Assembly (NCBI RefSeq): GCF_003671495.1
Contig: NZ_RCHN01000041.1
Coordinates: 1 to 64,000 of the forward strand
DNA from: Ketobacter sp.
GTDB taxonomy: Bacteria > Pseudomonadota > Gammaproteobacteria > Pseudomonadales > Ketobacteraceae
DNA length: 64,000 nucleotides
Reading direction: 5' to 3'
The notes under the pieces are model-generated. The model was not told the origin of the DNA. It saw only the letters and a program-made list of their open reading frames with translations, and made no database searches. Of the stretch, positions 18,510 through 28,790 are shown in pieces (position 1 is the first letter of the stretch; every line of letters starts with the position of its first letter). Both the position numbers and the translations under genes were made by a program.

Positions 18510-21500
18510 ATGAGTATTGATTTTCTTGAGAATTTTCCCACCAAGTCCGGCGACCAGCGGATCTGGTCCAACCTATGGGGAAGCGGCCAGGCCTGGGCTC
18601 TGGCACAGGTGGCAAAACGCCATAGGGGTCTGACACTGGTGGTAACGGCCAACACCCAAAGCGCGCTGCAGCTGGAGCAGGAGGTACCGTTCTACGCCGA
18701 GGCAGACATTGAGGTGCTGACCTTTCCTGACTGGGAAACCCTGCCCTACGACAGCTTCTCGCCGCACCAGGACATCATCTCACAACGCCTCGCCACCCTC
18801 AGCCAGTTACCCAGCCTGCAGCGGGGGATTCTGGTGGTTCCGGTGTCCACACTGATGCACCGCATTGCTCCGCCGTCGTTCATGGCCGGGCAGACGCTGA
18901 TCCTGGACGTGGGGCAGAAGTTCGACCTCGGCCTGGTGCGCCGGCAGCTGGAACAGGCCGGTTACCGGGCTGTGGACATGGTGCTGGATCACGGCGAATA
19001 CGCGGTCCGCGGTGCCATACTGGATCTGTTCCCCATGGGCAGTCAGGTGCCCTACCGCATCGACCTGTTCGACGATGAGATCGATACGCTGCGCGCCTTT
19101 GATCCCGAGACCCAGCGCTCCATCGAAAAGGTAGAGCAGATCCGCTTGCTGCCGGCCAAGGAATTCCCGCTGCACGATGACGCCATTGCGCGTTTTAAAG
19201 AGCGCTTCAAACAGACTTTCGATGTCGACCCCCGCAGTTGCCCGGTCTATCAGGACATCAGCGCCGGCATCGCCAGCGCCGGCATCGAGTATTATCTGCC
19301 GTTGTTTTTCCAGAACACGGCCACGGTGTTTGATTTTCTGCCGGACAACACCTTGCTGATCAGCGCCGAAGGCGTGCAGGCGAGCGCCGAGCATTTCTGG
19401 GTGGATTGCAACAACCGCTATGAGGAGTTGCGCTACGATCGCCAGCGACCGATTCTGCCGCCCACCAACCTGTTCCTGGCCGATGACGAACTGAACCGGG
19501 CGCTGAAACAACTGCCCCGTATCCAGTTTCGCAAGGGCCCGGGGGAAGACAAAGACCATCACTCTGACCTGCCCTTGCGGGAACCCCCGGCCCTGCCCAT
19601 CAACGCCAAGGCCAATAATCCGCTGCTGCATGTGGAAGCCTACTGCATGAGCAGCAGCGAGCAGCAGCAACGCCTGCTGTTTGTCGCAGAGTCCGCCGGG
19701 CGCCGGGACACCCTGCTGGATCTGTTGAAGCGCATCCGCGTCACCCCCAAGCCCGCCGCTGACTGGCCGTCCTTCACCCGCGCCAGTGACCCCATCATGA
19801 TCACGGTGGCGCCATTGAGCGAAGGCCTGGTGCTAAGTGCACCGGCGGTCAGCGTCATCACCGAATCCCAGCTGTTCGGCAACCGGGTCATGCAGCGGCG
19901 GCGGCGCAAACGGGGCGACGACAATGCAGAGAACGTCATCCGCAACTTGACGGAGCTGAATGCGAACGATCCGGTGGTCCACATTGATCATGGGGTGGGA
20001 CGCTACAAAGGACTGCAAACCCTGGAGCTGGACGGCCAGCAACAGGAATTCCTGACCCTGGAGTACGCCAACGAAGCCAAGTTGTATGTGCCGGTCTCCT
20101 CCCTGCACCTGATCAGCCGCTATTCCGGTGCCAGTGACGCCCTGGCGCCCCTGCACCGCCTGGGTACGGATCAATGGAGCAAGGAAAAACGCAAGGCCGC
20201 CGAACAGATCCACGATACTGCCGCAGAGTTGTTGAACATTTATGCCCGACGGGCAGCCAAACCAGGCCACGCCTTCGACATCAACCGACAGGACTATGAA
20301 GCCTTCTGCGAGGGTTTCCCGTTCGAGGAAACCCCGGATCAGCAGGCCGCCATCGACGCCGTCATTGCGGATATGACCTCAGACCGCCCCACTGACCGCC
20401 TGGTGTGCGGCGACGTGGGCTTCGGCAAAACCGAAGTGGCCATGCGGGCGGCATTTGTGGCCGTACAGGCTGGTCGCCAGGTGGCGATTCTGGTGCCCAC
20501 CACCCTGCTGGCGCAACAGCACTATGAAACCTTCAAAGACCGCTTTTCCGACTGGCCGGTGCAGGTGGAAGTGCTGTCCCGCTTCAAGACCGGCAAGGAG
20601 CAGACCAAAGCCCTGAACCTGGTGGCCGAAGGCAAAATCGACATTGTCGTGGGCACCCACAAGCTGCTGCAGGAAAGCGTCATCTTTAAAAACCTGGGCC
20701 TGATCATCGTCGATGAGGAACACCGATTCGGCGTGCGCCACAAGGAACGCCTGAAGGAAATGCGGGCAGAAGTGGACATGCTCACCCTCACCGCCACCCC
20801 CATTCCCCGCACCCTGAACATGGCCATGTCCGGCGTGCGCGATATGTCCATCATCGCCACACCACCGGCCAAACGCCTCTCCATCAAGACCTTTGTGCGG
20901 GAGGAAAACAAACCGGTCATCAAGGAAGCCATTCTGCGGGAGCTGCTGCGGGGCGGTCAGGTGTATTTCCTCCACAATGAAGTGAAATCCATCGAGCGGC
21001 GGGCGGAGGAAATCCAGAAGCTGGTGCCGGAGGCCCGCATTGTGGTGGCCCATGGCCAGATGCGCGAGCGGGAGCTGGAACAGGTCATGTCCGACTTCTA
21101 CCACAAGCGTTACAACCTGTTGATGTGCACCACCATCATCGAAACCGGGATCGACGTGCCTTCCGCCAACACCATCATCATCGATCGCGCCGACAAGTTC
21201 GGACTGGCGCAGTTGCATCAGTTACGGGGCCGGGTTGGACGCTCCCACCACCAGGCCTACGCCTATCTGCTGACGCCCAACCCCAAGGCCATCACCGCCG
21301 ACGCCCGCAAACGCCTGGAGGCCATTGCGGAAGCCCACGACCTGGGGGCCGGCTTTACCCTGGCCAGCCACGACCTGGAGATCCGCGGCGCCGGGGAACT
21401 GCTGGGAGAGGAACAGAGCGGCAATATGAACAGCATCGGCTTTTCCCTCTACATGGAATTGCTGGAAGAAGCCGTGCAGTCCATCAAGGAGGGTAAAACC

Positions 21501-21977
21501 CCCAATCTGGACAAGCCGTTCAAACAGGGGGCGGAAATCAACCTGCGCATTCCAGCCCTGATCACCGATGATTACCTGCGGGACGTGCACACCCGACTGA
21601 TCACTTACAAGCGCATTGCCAACGCCAAGAACGACGACCAGCTGGATGAGTTACGGGTGGAAATGGTGGACCGTTTCGGCAGTCTGCCGGAATCCACCAA
21701 AAACCTGTTCCGCCTGACCCGCATCAAGCTGCGGGCCCAGGCCATGGGGCTCAGTAAAATTGACGCCGGCCCCCGGGGCGGACGGGTGGAATTCGGGGCC
21801 GAGACCAAGGTCCACCCTCTCACCATCGTGAAAATGGTTCAAATTCAGCCCCAGTTCTATAAACTGGACGGGGCCGATAAGCTAAAATTCGCCATCGAAA
21901 GCGAGACCGCCGAGCAGCGCCTGGACCTGATCGAAGAGCTGCTGGACAAACTCAGCGTAAACCCGGAACGCAAGTAA
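18510..21977 (+). CDS. mfd: Transcription-repair coupling factor Mfd
   Basis: ATP-dependent translocase that removes RNA polymerase stalled at lesions and recruits UvrA. The N-terminal UvrB-like region (about 20-350) is followed by a CarD-like RNA polymerase-interaction domain around DPVVHIDHGVGRYKGLQ (about 489-505). The motor follows with Walker A GDVGFGKTE at about 633 and DEEH at about 733, then the TRG-containing region and the C-terminal UvrA-binding regulatory domain. Length of 1155 is normal. csiV follows at 26 bp, an arrangement shared with Pseudomonas. Confidence 0.98.
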   Translation: MSIDFLENFPTKSGDQRIWSNLWGSGQAWALAQVAKRHRGLTLVVTANTQSALQLEQEVPFYAEADIEVLTFPDWETLPYDSFSPHQDIISQRLATLSQLPSLQRGILVVPVSTLMHRIAPPSFMAGQTLILDVGQKFDLGLVRRQLEQAGYRAVDMVLDHGEYAVRGAILDLFPMGSQVPYRIDLFDDEIDTLRAFDPETQRSIEKVEQIRLLPAKEFPLHDDAIARFKERFKQTFDVDPRSCPVYQDISAGIASAGIEYYLPLFFQNTATVFDFLPDNTLLISAEGVQASAEHFWVDCNNRYEELRYDRQRPILPPTNLFLADDELNRALKQLPRIQFRKGPGEDKDHHSDLPLREPPALPINAKANNPLLHVEAYCMSSSEQQQRLLFVAESAGRRDTLLDLLKRIRVTPKPAADWPSFTRASDPIMITVAPLSEGLVLSAPAVSVITESQLFGNRVMQRRRRKRGDDNAENVIRNLTELNANDPVVHIDHGVGRYKGLQTLELDGQQQEFLTLEYANEAKLYVPVSSLHLISRYSGASDALAPLHRLGTDQWSKEKRKAAEQIHDTAAELLNIYARRAAKPGHAFDINRQDYEAFCEGFPFEETPDQQAAIDAVIADMTSDRPTDRLVCGDVGFGKTEVAMRAAFVAVQAGRQVAILVPTTLLAQQHYETFKDRFSDWPVQVEVLSRFKTGKEQTKALNLVAEGKIDIVVGTHKLLQESVIFKNLGLIIVDEEHRFGVRHKERLKEMRAEVDMLTLTATPIPRTLNMAMSGVRDMSIIATPPAKRLSIKTFVREENKPVIKEAILRELLRGGQVYFLHNEVKSIERRAEEIQKLVPEARIVVAHGQMRERELEQVMSDFYHKRYNLLMCTTIIETGIDVPSANTIIIDRADKFGLAQLHQLRGRVGRSHHQAYAYLLTPNPKAITADARKRLEAIAEAHDLGAGFTLASHDLEIRGAGELLGEEQSGNMNSIGFSLYMELLEEAVQSIKEGKTPNLDKPFKQGAEINLRIPALITDDYLRDVHTRLITYKRIANAKNDDQLDELRVEMVDRFGSLPESTKNLFRLTRIKLRAQAMGLSKIDAGPRGGRVEFGAETKVHPLTIVKMVQIQPQFYKLDGADKLKFAIESETAEQRLDLIEELLDKLSVNPERK

Positions 21978-21982
21978 CCTGA

Positions 21983-22019
21983 TATGACATCACTGATACC
22001 CCTATGACATCACTGATAA
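21983..22019 (+). repeat. 16-bp direct repeat duplicating the csiV start
   Basis: TATGACATCACTGATA occurs at 21983-21998 and again at 22003-22018, 20 bp apart. The first copy opens a seven-codon frame (MTSLIPL) whose TGA overlaps the csiV ATG at 22004 as ATGA. This could couple translation or be a start-region duplication. No strong ribosome site precedes the second ATG. Confidence 0.6.
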
Positions 22020-22849
22020 CACGCTCCCGTTTATGGTGTGCAGCCCTATTTGCAACCCCGTTTGCGCTTTCCACCATCAGCCTCTCCACCACAGCGCAGG
22101 CTGCGCAGGAAAAAGCCCTACCCTGGTACCAGGTGTCGCTGGTGGTATTCAAGCATCGCAACAGCCCCATGGGCAATGAAACCTGGCCCGCTCCGGAAAC
22201 GCTGGAATTGTCCTTCCCCCCCGGTATTCTGGAACTGGAACCTGCCAGCGAGGCTGCCAAATCCAATCCCACAGAGGAAAAGGTGGCCTTTCGCAGCACC
22301 CAGCCGCTGGATGAGGAGTTCAGACAGGCCTTACGCAGCATCAAGCTCAGTTCCAACTACGAGATCATGACCACCGCCAGCTGGAACCAGCCGGCCCTGG
22401 ATGGCAACCAGGCCATTCCCATCCTGATTCAGGCCGGTAATGAATATGCCGGGTATTACGAACTGGAAGGCAGCATCACCCTGGTGGTGTCCCGCTACCT
22501 GCACCTGAAAACAGACCTGTGGCTGTCGGAATACATTCAGAAAGTGGAAATGGTGGCACCCTGGTGGGAAACCTCCAGCACCGTGACCGGGGGTGGAGAC
22601 CTGGATTCGCCCTCGTATCAGGAGGTGGATTTCAGCAGTAACGCCTACAACGAAACCATCACACGCTATGAATCGGTTCGTACCGTGGTGCTGAATGAAT
22701 CACGCCGAATGCGCAGTGGCGAGCTGCACTATCTGGACAACCCCATGTTCGGCGTGCTGGTGAAAGTGGTTCCCTATTCTCCGGAAACCATGGACAGCGC
22801 CCTGCCGGACAGCCCCCTGAAGGATGCCAGCCCGATCAGCCTGCGCTGA
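22004..22849 (+). CDS. csiV: CsiV family peptidoglycan-associated protein
   Basis: Exported 281-residue protein of the CsiV family, named for a Vibrio periplasmic peptidoglycan-binding protein that helps against D-amino-acid stress. A signal peptide with an AQA-type cleavage region near residue 32 is followed by PWYQVSLVVFKHRN, the hallmark beta-strand of the family. Late residues ESRRMRSGELHYLDNPMFGVLVKVVPY also match. Location directly behind mfd is the usual one. Start choice is affected by the direct repeat just upstream. Confidence 0.85.
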   Translation: MTSLITRSRLWCAALFATPFALSTISLSTTAQAAQEKALPWYQVSLVVFKHRNSPMGNETWPAPETLELSFPPGILELEPASEAAKSNPTEEKVAFRSTQPLDEEFRQALRSIKLSSNYEIMTTASWNQPALDGNQAIPILIQAGNEYAGYYELEGSITLVVSRYLHLKTDLWLSEYIQKVEMVAPWWETSSTVTGGGDLDSPSYQEVDFSSNAYNETITRYESVRTVVLNESRRMRSGELHYLDNPMFGVLVKVVPYSPETMDSALPDSPLKDASPISLR

Positions 22850-22861
22850 GTTCTGTTTGGA

Positions 22862-23593
<732 letters not shown>

Positions 23594-23600
23594 CTAAACC

Positions 23601-24158
23601 TTACATTCCTTTTACTGCATAGATGCCATCCGCATTGCGCAGATAGCCTTTGTAATCCATACCATAGCCGAACACGTAGCGATCGGGCACCTCAAGGCAG
23701 GTGTAGTCCGCCTTGAAATCCGCCACGTATTTGCGATCGTGGATCTTGTCCACCAGCACGGCACAGCGGATGGATGCCACGTTCTGGGCCCGACAACTCT
23801 CAATGATTTTATAGAGGGTCTGCCCCTCATCCAGAATGTCGTCCACCAACAGCACATGGCGCCCTGCCAGGCTGTGTTGCGGCAACACTTTCCAGTTCAG
23901 CTCCGAACCGGAAGTTTCCATCCCGTAGCGGGTCACATGGATATAATCAATTTCCAAGGGGAAACGCAGGCACATCGCCAGCCTTGCGCCGAACATCATG
24001 CCCCCTTTCATCACCACCAACACCAACGGATCTTTATCCGCCAGATCCTCTTCGATCTTGTGGCTGATGGCTTCAATGGACCGCTCAATCTGCTGATCAG
24101 TCCAGATGCAGTCGGCCTCCCGCCAGATTTTATCCACTTCCTGTACTGTCACACTCAT
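23601..24158 (-). CDS. hpt: Hypoxanthine-guanine phosphoribosyltransferase
   Basis: Purine salvage enzyme making IMP/GMP from hypoxanthine/guanine and PRPP. The PRPP-binding loop VLLVDDILDEGQT is at about residues 99-111, and the flexible-loop and pyrophosphate motif VVMKGGMMFGARL at about 48-60. CLEVPDRYVFGYGMDYKGYLRN near the end matches the base-binding region. Length of 185 is typical. Start overlaps the mscS stop (ATGA), so it is translationally coupled. It precedes the MTIP gene, which would release hypoxanthine. Confidence 0.9.
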   Translation of the reverse strand: MSVTVQEVDKIWREADCIWTDQQIERSIEAISHKIEEDLADKDPLVLVVMKGGMMFGARLAMCLRFPLEIDYIHVTRYGMETSGSELNWKVLPQHSLAGRHVLLVDDILDEGQTLYKIIESCRAQNVASIRCAVLVDKIHDRKYVADFKADYTCLEVPDRYVFGYGMDYKGYLRNADGIYAVKGM

Positions 24159-25264
24159 GCTGGATCCTCAATTCTGCTATCACTGTTCTGGGCGGCATCG
24201 TTGATGACATGCAACGTCCGCGTGGGGAAGGCAAACTCCGCCCCATGTTGCTGGACGATCTCGGAGATTTTAAACAACACATCCTGTTTGACCTCATGAT
24301 ACTTCACCCAGTTGGTGGTGATCGTCATGCAATAGACAAAGAAATCCAGGGAGGATGCACCGTACTGGTTGAAGTTCACGATCATGGTCTGGTTGTGGTC
24401 GATCTCCGGATGCTCAGCGAGCATGGCCTTCACCGCCGCCACAATGGCCGGCAACCGGTTCACATCGTCATAGCGGACCCCCATGGTTTCATAGATGCGG
24501 CGGTGCGTCATGCGGGAGGGGTTTTCCAACGCAATGCTGGTGAAGGTGGAATTGGGCACATACAAAGGCCGCTTGTCGAAGGTGCGAATGATGGTCAAAC
24601 GCCAGCCGATATGCTCCACCGTGCCTTCGATGCTGCGGTCCGGAGAGCGCACCCAGTCCCCCACCGAAAACGGCCGGTCCAGATACACCATGAGGCCACC
24701 AAAGAAATTGGCCAGCAAATCCTTGGCGGCAAAGCCCACGGCAATACCGCCGATGCCACCGAAAGCCAGCACCCCGGAGATAGAGATGCCCATGGATTGG
24801 GCGATCACCAGGCCTCCGGTGATCAACACCGACAGGCGCAACAGCTTGGCCATGGCGGTGACCGTGGTTTCATCCAGCGGCTCCTGAGTGTAACCCGGTG
24901 TTTTCAGCAGCTCCTCCGCCTTGGAAATCATCCGGATCAGGAACCAGAGCACCACGCTGATCACCAGCACCACAAACACCGGCCTGATCAGGGCGGCAAA
25001 GGACTCCTCCATCAACGGCTCCATGATCTCCGCCACAATGCGGGTGCCCACCACCAGCATAAAGGCCCGCGACGGCTTGCGCACTGCCCACAGGAAGGCG
25101 TCGTCCCACAGGTTCTGGGTTTTGGCAAACTGTATTTCCAGGCGATCGTAAAACTTACGGGCAATGTAATTGGCCAACAGGGTGAGAAAGACCACCACAA
25201 ACACCTGTATGACCCAATCCTGGCTTCCATTCATCTGCTGCCACCACTGTTGTACCCTATCCAC
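24155..25264 (-). CDS. Small-conductance mechanosensitive channel (MscS family)
   Basis: Inner-membrane tension-gated channel for osmotic downshock. Four or so hydrophobic helices (about residues 15-190) end in the pore-lining TM3 with GVLAFGGIGGIAVGFAAKDLLANFFGG (Gly/Ala-packed, about 166-192). The MscS beta domain follows with VGDWVRSPDRSIEGTVEHIGWR, and then the C-terminal vestibule domain. Length of 369 fits the YnaI/YbdG-like group rather than short MscS. The start is GTG directly after the nagZ stop; Met11 is an alternative. Confidence 0.92.
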   Translation of the reverse strand: MDRVQQWWQQMNGSQDWVIQVFVVVFLTLLANYIARKFYDRLEIQFAKTQNLWDDAFLWAVRKPSRAFMLVVGTRIVAEIMEPLMEESFAALIRPVFVVLVISVVLWFLIRMISKAEELLKTPGYTQEPLDETTVTAMAKLLRLSVLITGGLVIAQSMGISISGVLAFGGIGGIAVGFAAKDLLANFFGGLMVYLDRPFSVGDWVRSPDRSIEGTVEHIGWRLTIIRTFDKRPLYVPNSTFTSIALENPSRMTHRRIYETMGVRYDDVNRLPAIVAAVKAMLAEHPEIDHNQTMIVNFNQYGASSLDFFVYCMTITTNWVKYHEVKQDVLFKISEIVQQHGAEFAFPTRTLHVINDAAQNSDSRIEDPA

Positions 25265-26284
25265 TTACTGCTCTCCCAACTGTTCAATGGATTGTCTGAT
25301 CTGCTGATAGCGGGGCGCCTGCTGCAGGGCTTCCCAGTTGACCTCATCGCGGGCCAGCATGGCCCTCAGGCGGTTCTGGTTGGCGCCGATGCCACTGAAT
25401 TGCAGCCAGTCCAACACCTCATCCGCCCCCTTCTGGTTATTGCACACCAGCACCATATCACAGCCAGCCGCCAAGGCAGCACGGGCGCGCTCGGGATAAC
25501 CGCCCACCACAGCGGCCCCCTCCATGGTGAGATCGTCACTGAAAATCACACCGTGAAACTGCAATCGTTCCCGTAACACGGTTTGCAACCAGAAAGGGGA
25601 AAAGCCGGCAGGACGGTCGTCCACCTGCTGGTAGATGACGTGGGCGGGCATGATGGCGTCGATGGTGTCCGCCAGGGCGGCGAATGGCTGCAGATCCACC
25701 TGTTCAATCTGGTGCAGCGTGCGCTCATCCCGCGGGATCGCCACGTGAGAATCCGCCTCCACCCAGCCGTGACCGGGGAAGTGCTTGCCGGTGGCGGCCA
25801 TGCCGGCTTCGTGCATGCCCTCCACATAGGCGCGGCCCAGGGCCACGATCGCCCGGGGATCATGATGGAATGAGCGATCACCGATCACCGCACTGCGCCC
25901 CACTTCCACATCCAGCACCGGGGCGAAGGATAGATCCAGCCCCAGGGCCAGCATTTCTGACGCCATCAACCAGCCCCAATCACGGGCTCGATGCACCGCC
26001 GCTTCCGGGTCCTGATGATAGAACGCCCCCAGACGGGCCAGCGGCGGCAGCCGGGTAACGCCCTTGCGAATGCGCTGTACCCGACCACCTTCCTGATCAA
26101 TCGCCAGAATCAGCTCTGGTCGCACCTCGCGCACAGCAGCCAACAGCTCCCGTACCTGCGGCACCGATTCGATATTGCGGGAAAACAGGATAACGCCACC
26201 GGTGGCAGGATGCTGCAGGCGACGGATGTCCTCGCTGGTCAATTCAGTTGTTTCCAGATCCAGCATCAATGGCCCCATCACCAT
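25265..26284 (-). CDS. nagZ: Beta-N-acetylhexosaminidase NagZ
   Basis: Cytoplasmic glycoside hydrolase family 3 enzyme that removes GlcNAc from anhydro-muropeptides during peptidoglycan recycling. The family signature KHFPGHGWVEADSHVAIP lies at about residues 165-182 and includes the catalytic His/Asp loop. The nucleophile region FSDDLTMEGAA is at about 250-260. Length of 339 is normal. It sits between an L,D-transpeptidase and mscS in a psrA-led operon; the Pseudomonas locus also has nagZ beside psrA. Confidence 0.95.
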   Translation of the reverse strand: MVMGPLMLDLETTELTSEDIRRLQHPATGGVILFSRNIESVPQVRELLAAVREVRPELILAIDQEGGRVQRIRKGVTRLPPLARLGAFYHQDPEAAVHRARDWGWLMASEMLALGLDLSFAPVLDVEVGRSAVIGDRSFHHDPRAIVALGRAYVEGMHEAGMAATGKHFPGHGWVEADSHVAIPRDERTLHQIEQVDLQPFAALADTIDAIMPAHVIYQQVDDRPAGFSPFWLQTVLRERLQFHGVIFSDDLTMEGAAVVGGYPERARAALAAGCDMVLVCNNQKGADEVLDWLQFSGIGANQNRLRAMLARDEVNWEALQQAPRYQQIRQSIEQLGEQ

Positions 26285-26324
26285 GCCACTTTCACCCCCG
26301 ATTCAGCCTGATATTCGATTCCGA

Positions 26325-26807
26325 TTACGGTTCAATTCTCACTCGGGTACCAGGGCCAACCAGGTCAAAGAGTACCGTCACGTCCTGATTACGCATGCGC
26401 ACGCAACCGTGTGACAGGGGCACCCCCATGGGCTCGGTATCCGGAGTGCCATGAATATAAATGTATCTGCGCTGGGAATCCACGTTACCGCCCCGATTCA
26501 CCCCCTTTTCTTCGCCACACAGCCAGAGAATGCGGGTCAGAATCCAATCCCGGTGGGGATAGCGCTGCGCCAGTTCGCGGGAATGGATTTCTCCGGTGGG
26601 ACGACGCCCCACAAACACCGCCCCCAGGGGCGCGCCGGCGCCGATGCAGGCGCGGATTCGGTGCTGGCCCAACGGCGTCTGGTTGGAACCGAATTGGTTG
26701 CCCGCCCCCTTGAGGGCAGTGGAAACCGGCCAGGTCCCGGTGCAGCGGGAACCGGACCACAATGTGAGGGTCTGTTGGGCAATGGATATCCTGATTTCAG
26801 GCGTCAT
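26325..26807 (-). CDS. L,D-transpeptidase (YkuD domain)
   Basis: Cysteine transpeptidase of the YkuD fold that makes 3-3 cross-links or attaches proteins to peptidoglycan. The catalytic motif HGTPDTEPMGVPLSHGCVRM (about residues 119-138) holds the active Cys. The start at 26807 (MTPEIRISIAQQTL) overlaps the psrA end by 11 bp; the longer upstream frame runs through psrA and is rejected. At 160 residues it is a bare catalytic domain with no signal peptide or LysM, so how it would reach the periplasm is unclear. Homologues of this short cytoplasm-like type exist next to nagZ. Confidence 0.87.
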   Translation of the reverse strand: MTPEIRISIAQQTLTLWSGSRCTGTWPVSTALKGAGNQFGSNQTPLGQHRIRACIGAGAPLGAVFVGRRPTGEIHSRELAQRYPHRDWILTRILWLCGEEKGVNRGGNVDSQRRYIYIHGTPDTEPMGVPLSHGCVRMRNQDVTVLFDLVGPGTRVRIEP

Positions 26808-27438
26808 CGTGGGAGGCATTGCGCAAGCCGGCCGCCATGAAGCTGGTAAGATTGCTGACAATAAAGTCCACGGAGCCCCGATGGCCGGTGTCATTCATGG
26901 CCATGGCACGCAGGGCGTCGAAGTTGGACATGGTGAAAATGGCCGTACCCAACGCAAAATGCGTGTGCCAGAACAGTTCTTGATCGGTGGCACCAGGCAA
27001 AGCCGGTTTCAACAACCGGGCGTAGCGCTGGAACGCATCCCCATAACGGGAGGCAATGAAATTACGGACGTGGGCCTGGGATTGGGTATAGGCGAGGCCC
27101 AACAGGCGCATAAACGCGGTGGCCCGGTTGGTGTTGCGGCCATGGACCTCGTAGATGGCACTGGACAGAACCCGCAGCAGGGATTCCACGTTGATCTTTT
27201 CCGGGTTCTGCTCCAACACACTCAGACGCTGATCGATTTCCGCCACCAACGGTTCCAGAAAACGCTCGAACACCGCCTGAATCAAGGCCTTTTTGGAACC
27301 GAAATGATAATTCACCGCCGCCAGGTTCACACCGGCGGTGCTGGTGATGGTGCGCAACGAGGTCTCTGCAAATCCGCGCTCGGCAAACAGGGCCTCCGCT
27401 GCATCCAGGATTCGCTCTACCGTTTCTTTTTGTGCCAT
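26797..27438 (-). CDS. psrA: TetR-family fatty-acid-responsive regulator PsrA
   Basis: A 213-residue TetR repressor/activator. The N-terminal helix-turn-helix (residues 1-50) reads ILDAAEALFAERGFAETSLR, then NLAAVNYHFGSKKALI, nearly the PsrA form from Pseudomonas. There PsrA binds long-chain fatty acids and controls beta-oxidation, rpoS and itself. The start is ATG 27438 with CAGGAA upstream; the longer frame has no ribosome site. Two PsrA-type operators lie about 50-75 bp upstream, suggesting autoregulation of the whole downstream operon. Adjacent to lexA by only three genes, as in Pseudomonas. Confidence 0.9.
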   Translation of the reverse strand: MAQKETVERILDAAEALFAERGFAETSLRTITSTAGVNLAAVNYHFGSKKALIQAVFERFLEPLVAEIDQRLSVLEQNPEKINVESLLRVLSSAIYEVHGRNTNRATAFMRLLGLAYTQSQAHVRNFIASRYGDAFQRYARLLKPALPGATDQELFWHTHFALGTAIFTMSNFDALRAMAMNDTGHRGSVDFIVSNLTSFMAAGLRNASHDDA

Positions 27439-27485
27439 ACAGTCTGTTTCCTGACAGGGGTTCGACCACTGCCAGCGAACCACCA

Positions 27486-27512
27486 TAAACAATCGTTTGA
27501 AACTTACGTTTG
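27486..27512 (-). promoter_or_regulatory. Tandem PsrA operators
   Basis: Two sites of the form AAAC-N4-GTTT share one flanking G: TAAAC-AATC-GTTTG (27486-27499) and GAAAC-TTAC-GTTTG (27499-27512). The published Pseudomonas PsrA consensus is G/C-AAAC-N(2-4)-GTTT-G/C; the second site matches perfectly and the first misses one flank base. They lie 48-74 bp upstream of the psrA start. Confidence 0.75.
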
Positions 27513-27560
27513 CAGGGCGCCCCTGTCAAGAATCTGATGACCCATGGAGGGAGAATTACG

Positions 27561-28790
27561 TTAGAAGTAGCGGATGATCTCCAGCTGGATAAGGTCGTTA
27601 CGGCTGCTCTGGGCCAGCTTGTACAGTGGATCAAAGGAGCCCGTCGCCAGATCCTCATAGGACGGAGGGGCCTTGCTGTGGAAGAACAGCGCATCCAGGT
27701 TCAGCATCCAGACATCTCCCAGACGCCGGCTGGCCTCCAGGGTCACCACCCGCTCCTCGGTTTGGTGATCATACATCACCCCGCCCAGAAGCTCTGTGGT
27801 GGCCTCGTCGTTCATGGCCAGGCGCAGGCCCAGGGCCAGGTCGTTCTCGAGGTAGTAGTTGTCCGGCGCATCCCGGCCGCGCTCGTCATAGTTGTACTCA
27901 CTGACGATCCCCAGGTCCGCTACTGAGCCCAACACCCCTTCCATGGTGTACTCAAAACCAAACACCGTCGCAAAGTAACGCCCCCCTTCCATACCGCTGC
28001 GACTCAGGGCCTCCAGCTTCCACAGCCAGGCATCATAGTTGTACTGCACCTCCAGGCCGAACTGATCGATGATGGGATAGTAGGGAACCAGCTCACCTTC
28101 ATCGTTGATCCGTTCGAACTCCGGGTCCCGTCCGGTGCCGCCGAAATAGGACAGGGCCAGCTCCCAGGCATCAATGGAGGTGGCCCAGCGGGCGGCAAAA
28201 TCCACATGGGACTGCTCCGCCCCGGATTCGTAATCCGCATCCTCATTGGATATGACTACCGGCCCACGGGGCCAACCGTCCGGCCCCGGGAAGGTCCGCT
28301 CGCGAAAACCGGGCAACAGGAACAGATCTATTATGCCCCAGTCGCTCACCAGGGACAGGTTCACCATGGGCTGACCCAGCTTGGCTTCACCGTCGGTACG
28401 CTCCACCAGATCTGACTGGTTAACGATGTCCACCAGGTGCTGGAACTCGGTAACACCCCAGAATACCGTGCGCACCCCGGTGCGCAGCTCCCAGCCATCG
28501 GCCACGTGAATCCAGGCCAGATCCTGAATGTCCCCATGGGTGCGCTCGTCATCGGTGTCGGACCAACGATAGAAGGCCTCAAACTCGAACAGGTCGTCGC
28601 CGTCGTTCCACTCGTGAAAGTATTCTCCCCGCACGCTCAGGGAAGCCGCATCATCCGGTACCCCGTAAGGTTGATTCTGAGGTAGATAACGATATTCACC
28701 GCCCACTTCAAAATCCCAGTCCCCCGCCATGGACGCCGTCGCGAACAACGCAGACACCGATGCCGCCAGTAAGCCGGACCCAAACCTCAT
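27561..28790 (-). CDS. Outer-membrane beta-barrel protein of unknown function (DUF1302-like)
   Basis: A 409-residue exported protein starting at ATG 28790 (GGGAG upstream). The signal peptide has a likely ASMA cleavage near residue 22. The rest alternates in the beta-barrel manner (EVGGEYRYL, LRTGVRTVFWGVTEFQHLVD) and ends with an aromatic C-terminal strand IQLEIIRYF, the usual outer-membrane signal. The segment VFWGVTEFQHLVDIVNQSDL resembles DUF1302/alginate-export-like proteins that occur near lipid-metabolism regulators. Substrate unknown. A 5-bp dyad (28828-28840) lies upstream. Confidence 0.72.
   Translation of the reverse strand: MRFGSGLLAASVSALFATASMAGDWDFEVGGEYRYLPQNQPYGVPDDAASLSVRGEYFHEWNDGDDLFEFEAFYRWSDTDDERTHGDIQDLAWIHVADGWELRTGVRTVFWGVTEFQHLVDIVNQSDLVERTDGEAKLGQPMVNLSLVSDWGIIDLFLLPGFRERTFPGPDGWPRGPVVISNEDADYESGAEQSHVDFAARWATSIDAWELALSYFGGTGRDPEFERINDEGELVPYYPIIDQFGLEVQYNYDAWLWKLEALSRSGMEGGRYFATVFGFEYTMEGVLGSVADLGIVSEYNYDERGRDAPDNYYLENDLALGLRLAMNDEATTELLGGVMYDHQTEERVVTLEASRRLGDVWMLNLDALFFHSKAPPSYEDLATGSFDPLYKLAQSSRNDLIQLEIIRYF

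Noticed and set aside
24209..25576. 455-residue plus-strand open frame across mscS and nagZ
   Set aside because: Antisense to two clear genes, with a His/Gln/Arg-rich low-complexity product, no ribosome site and no recognisable domain.
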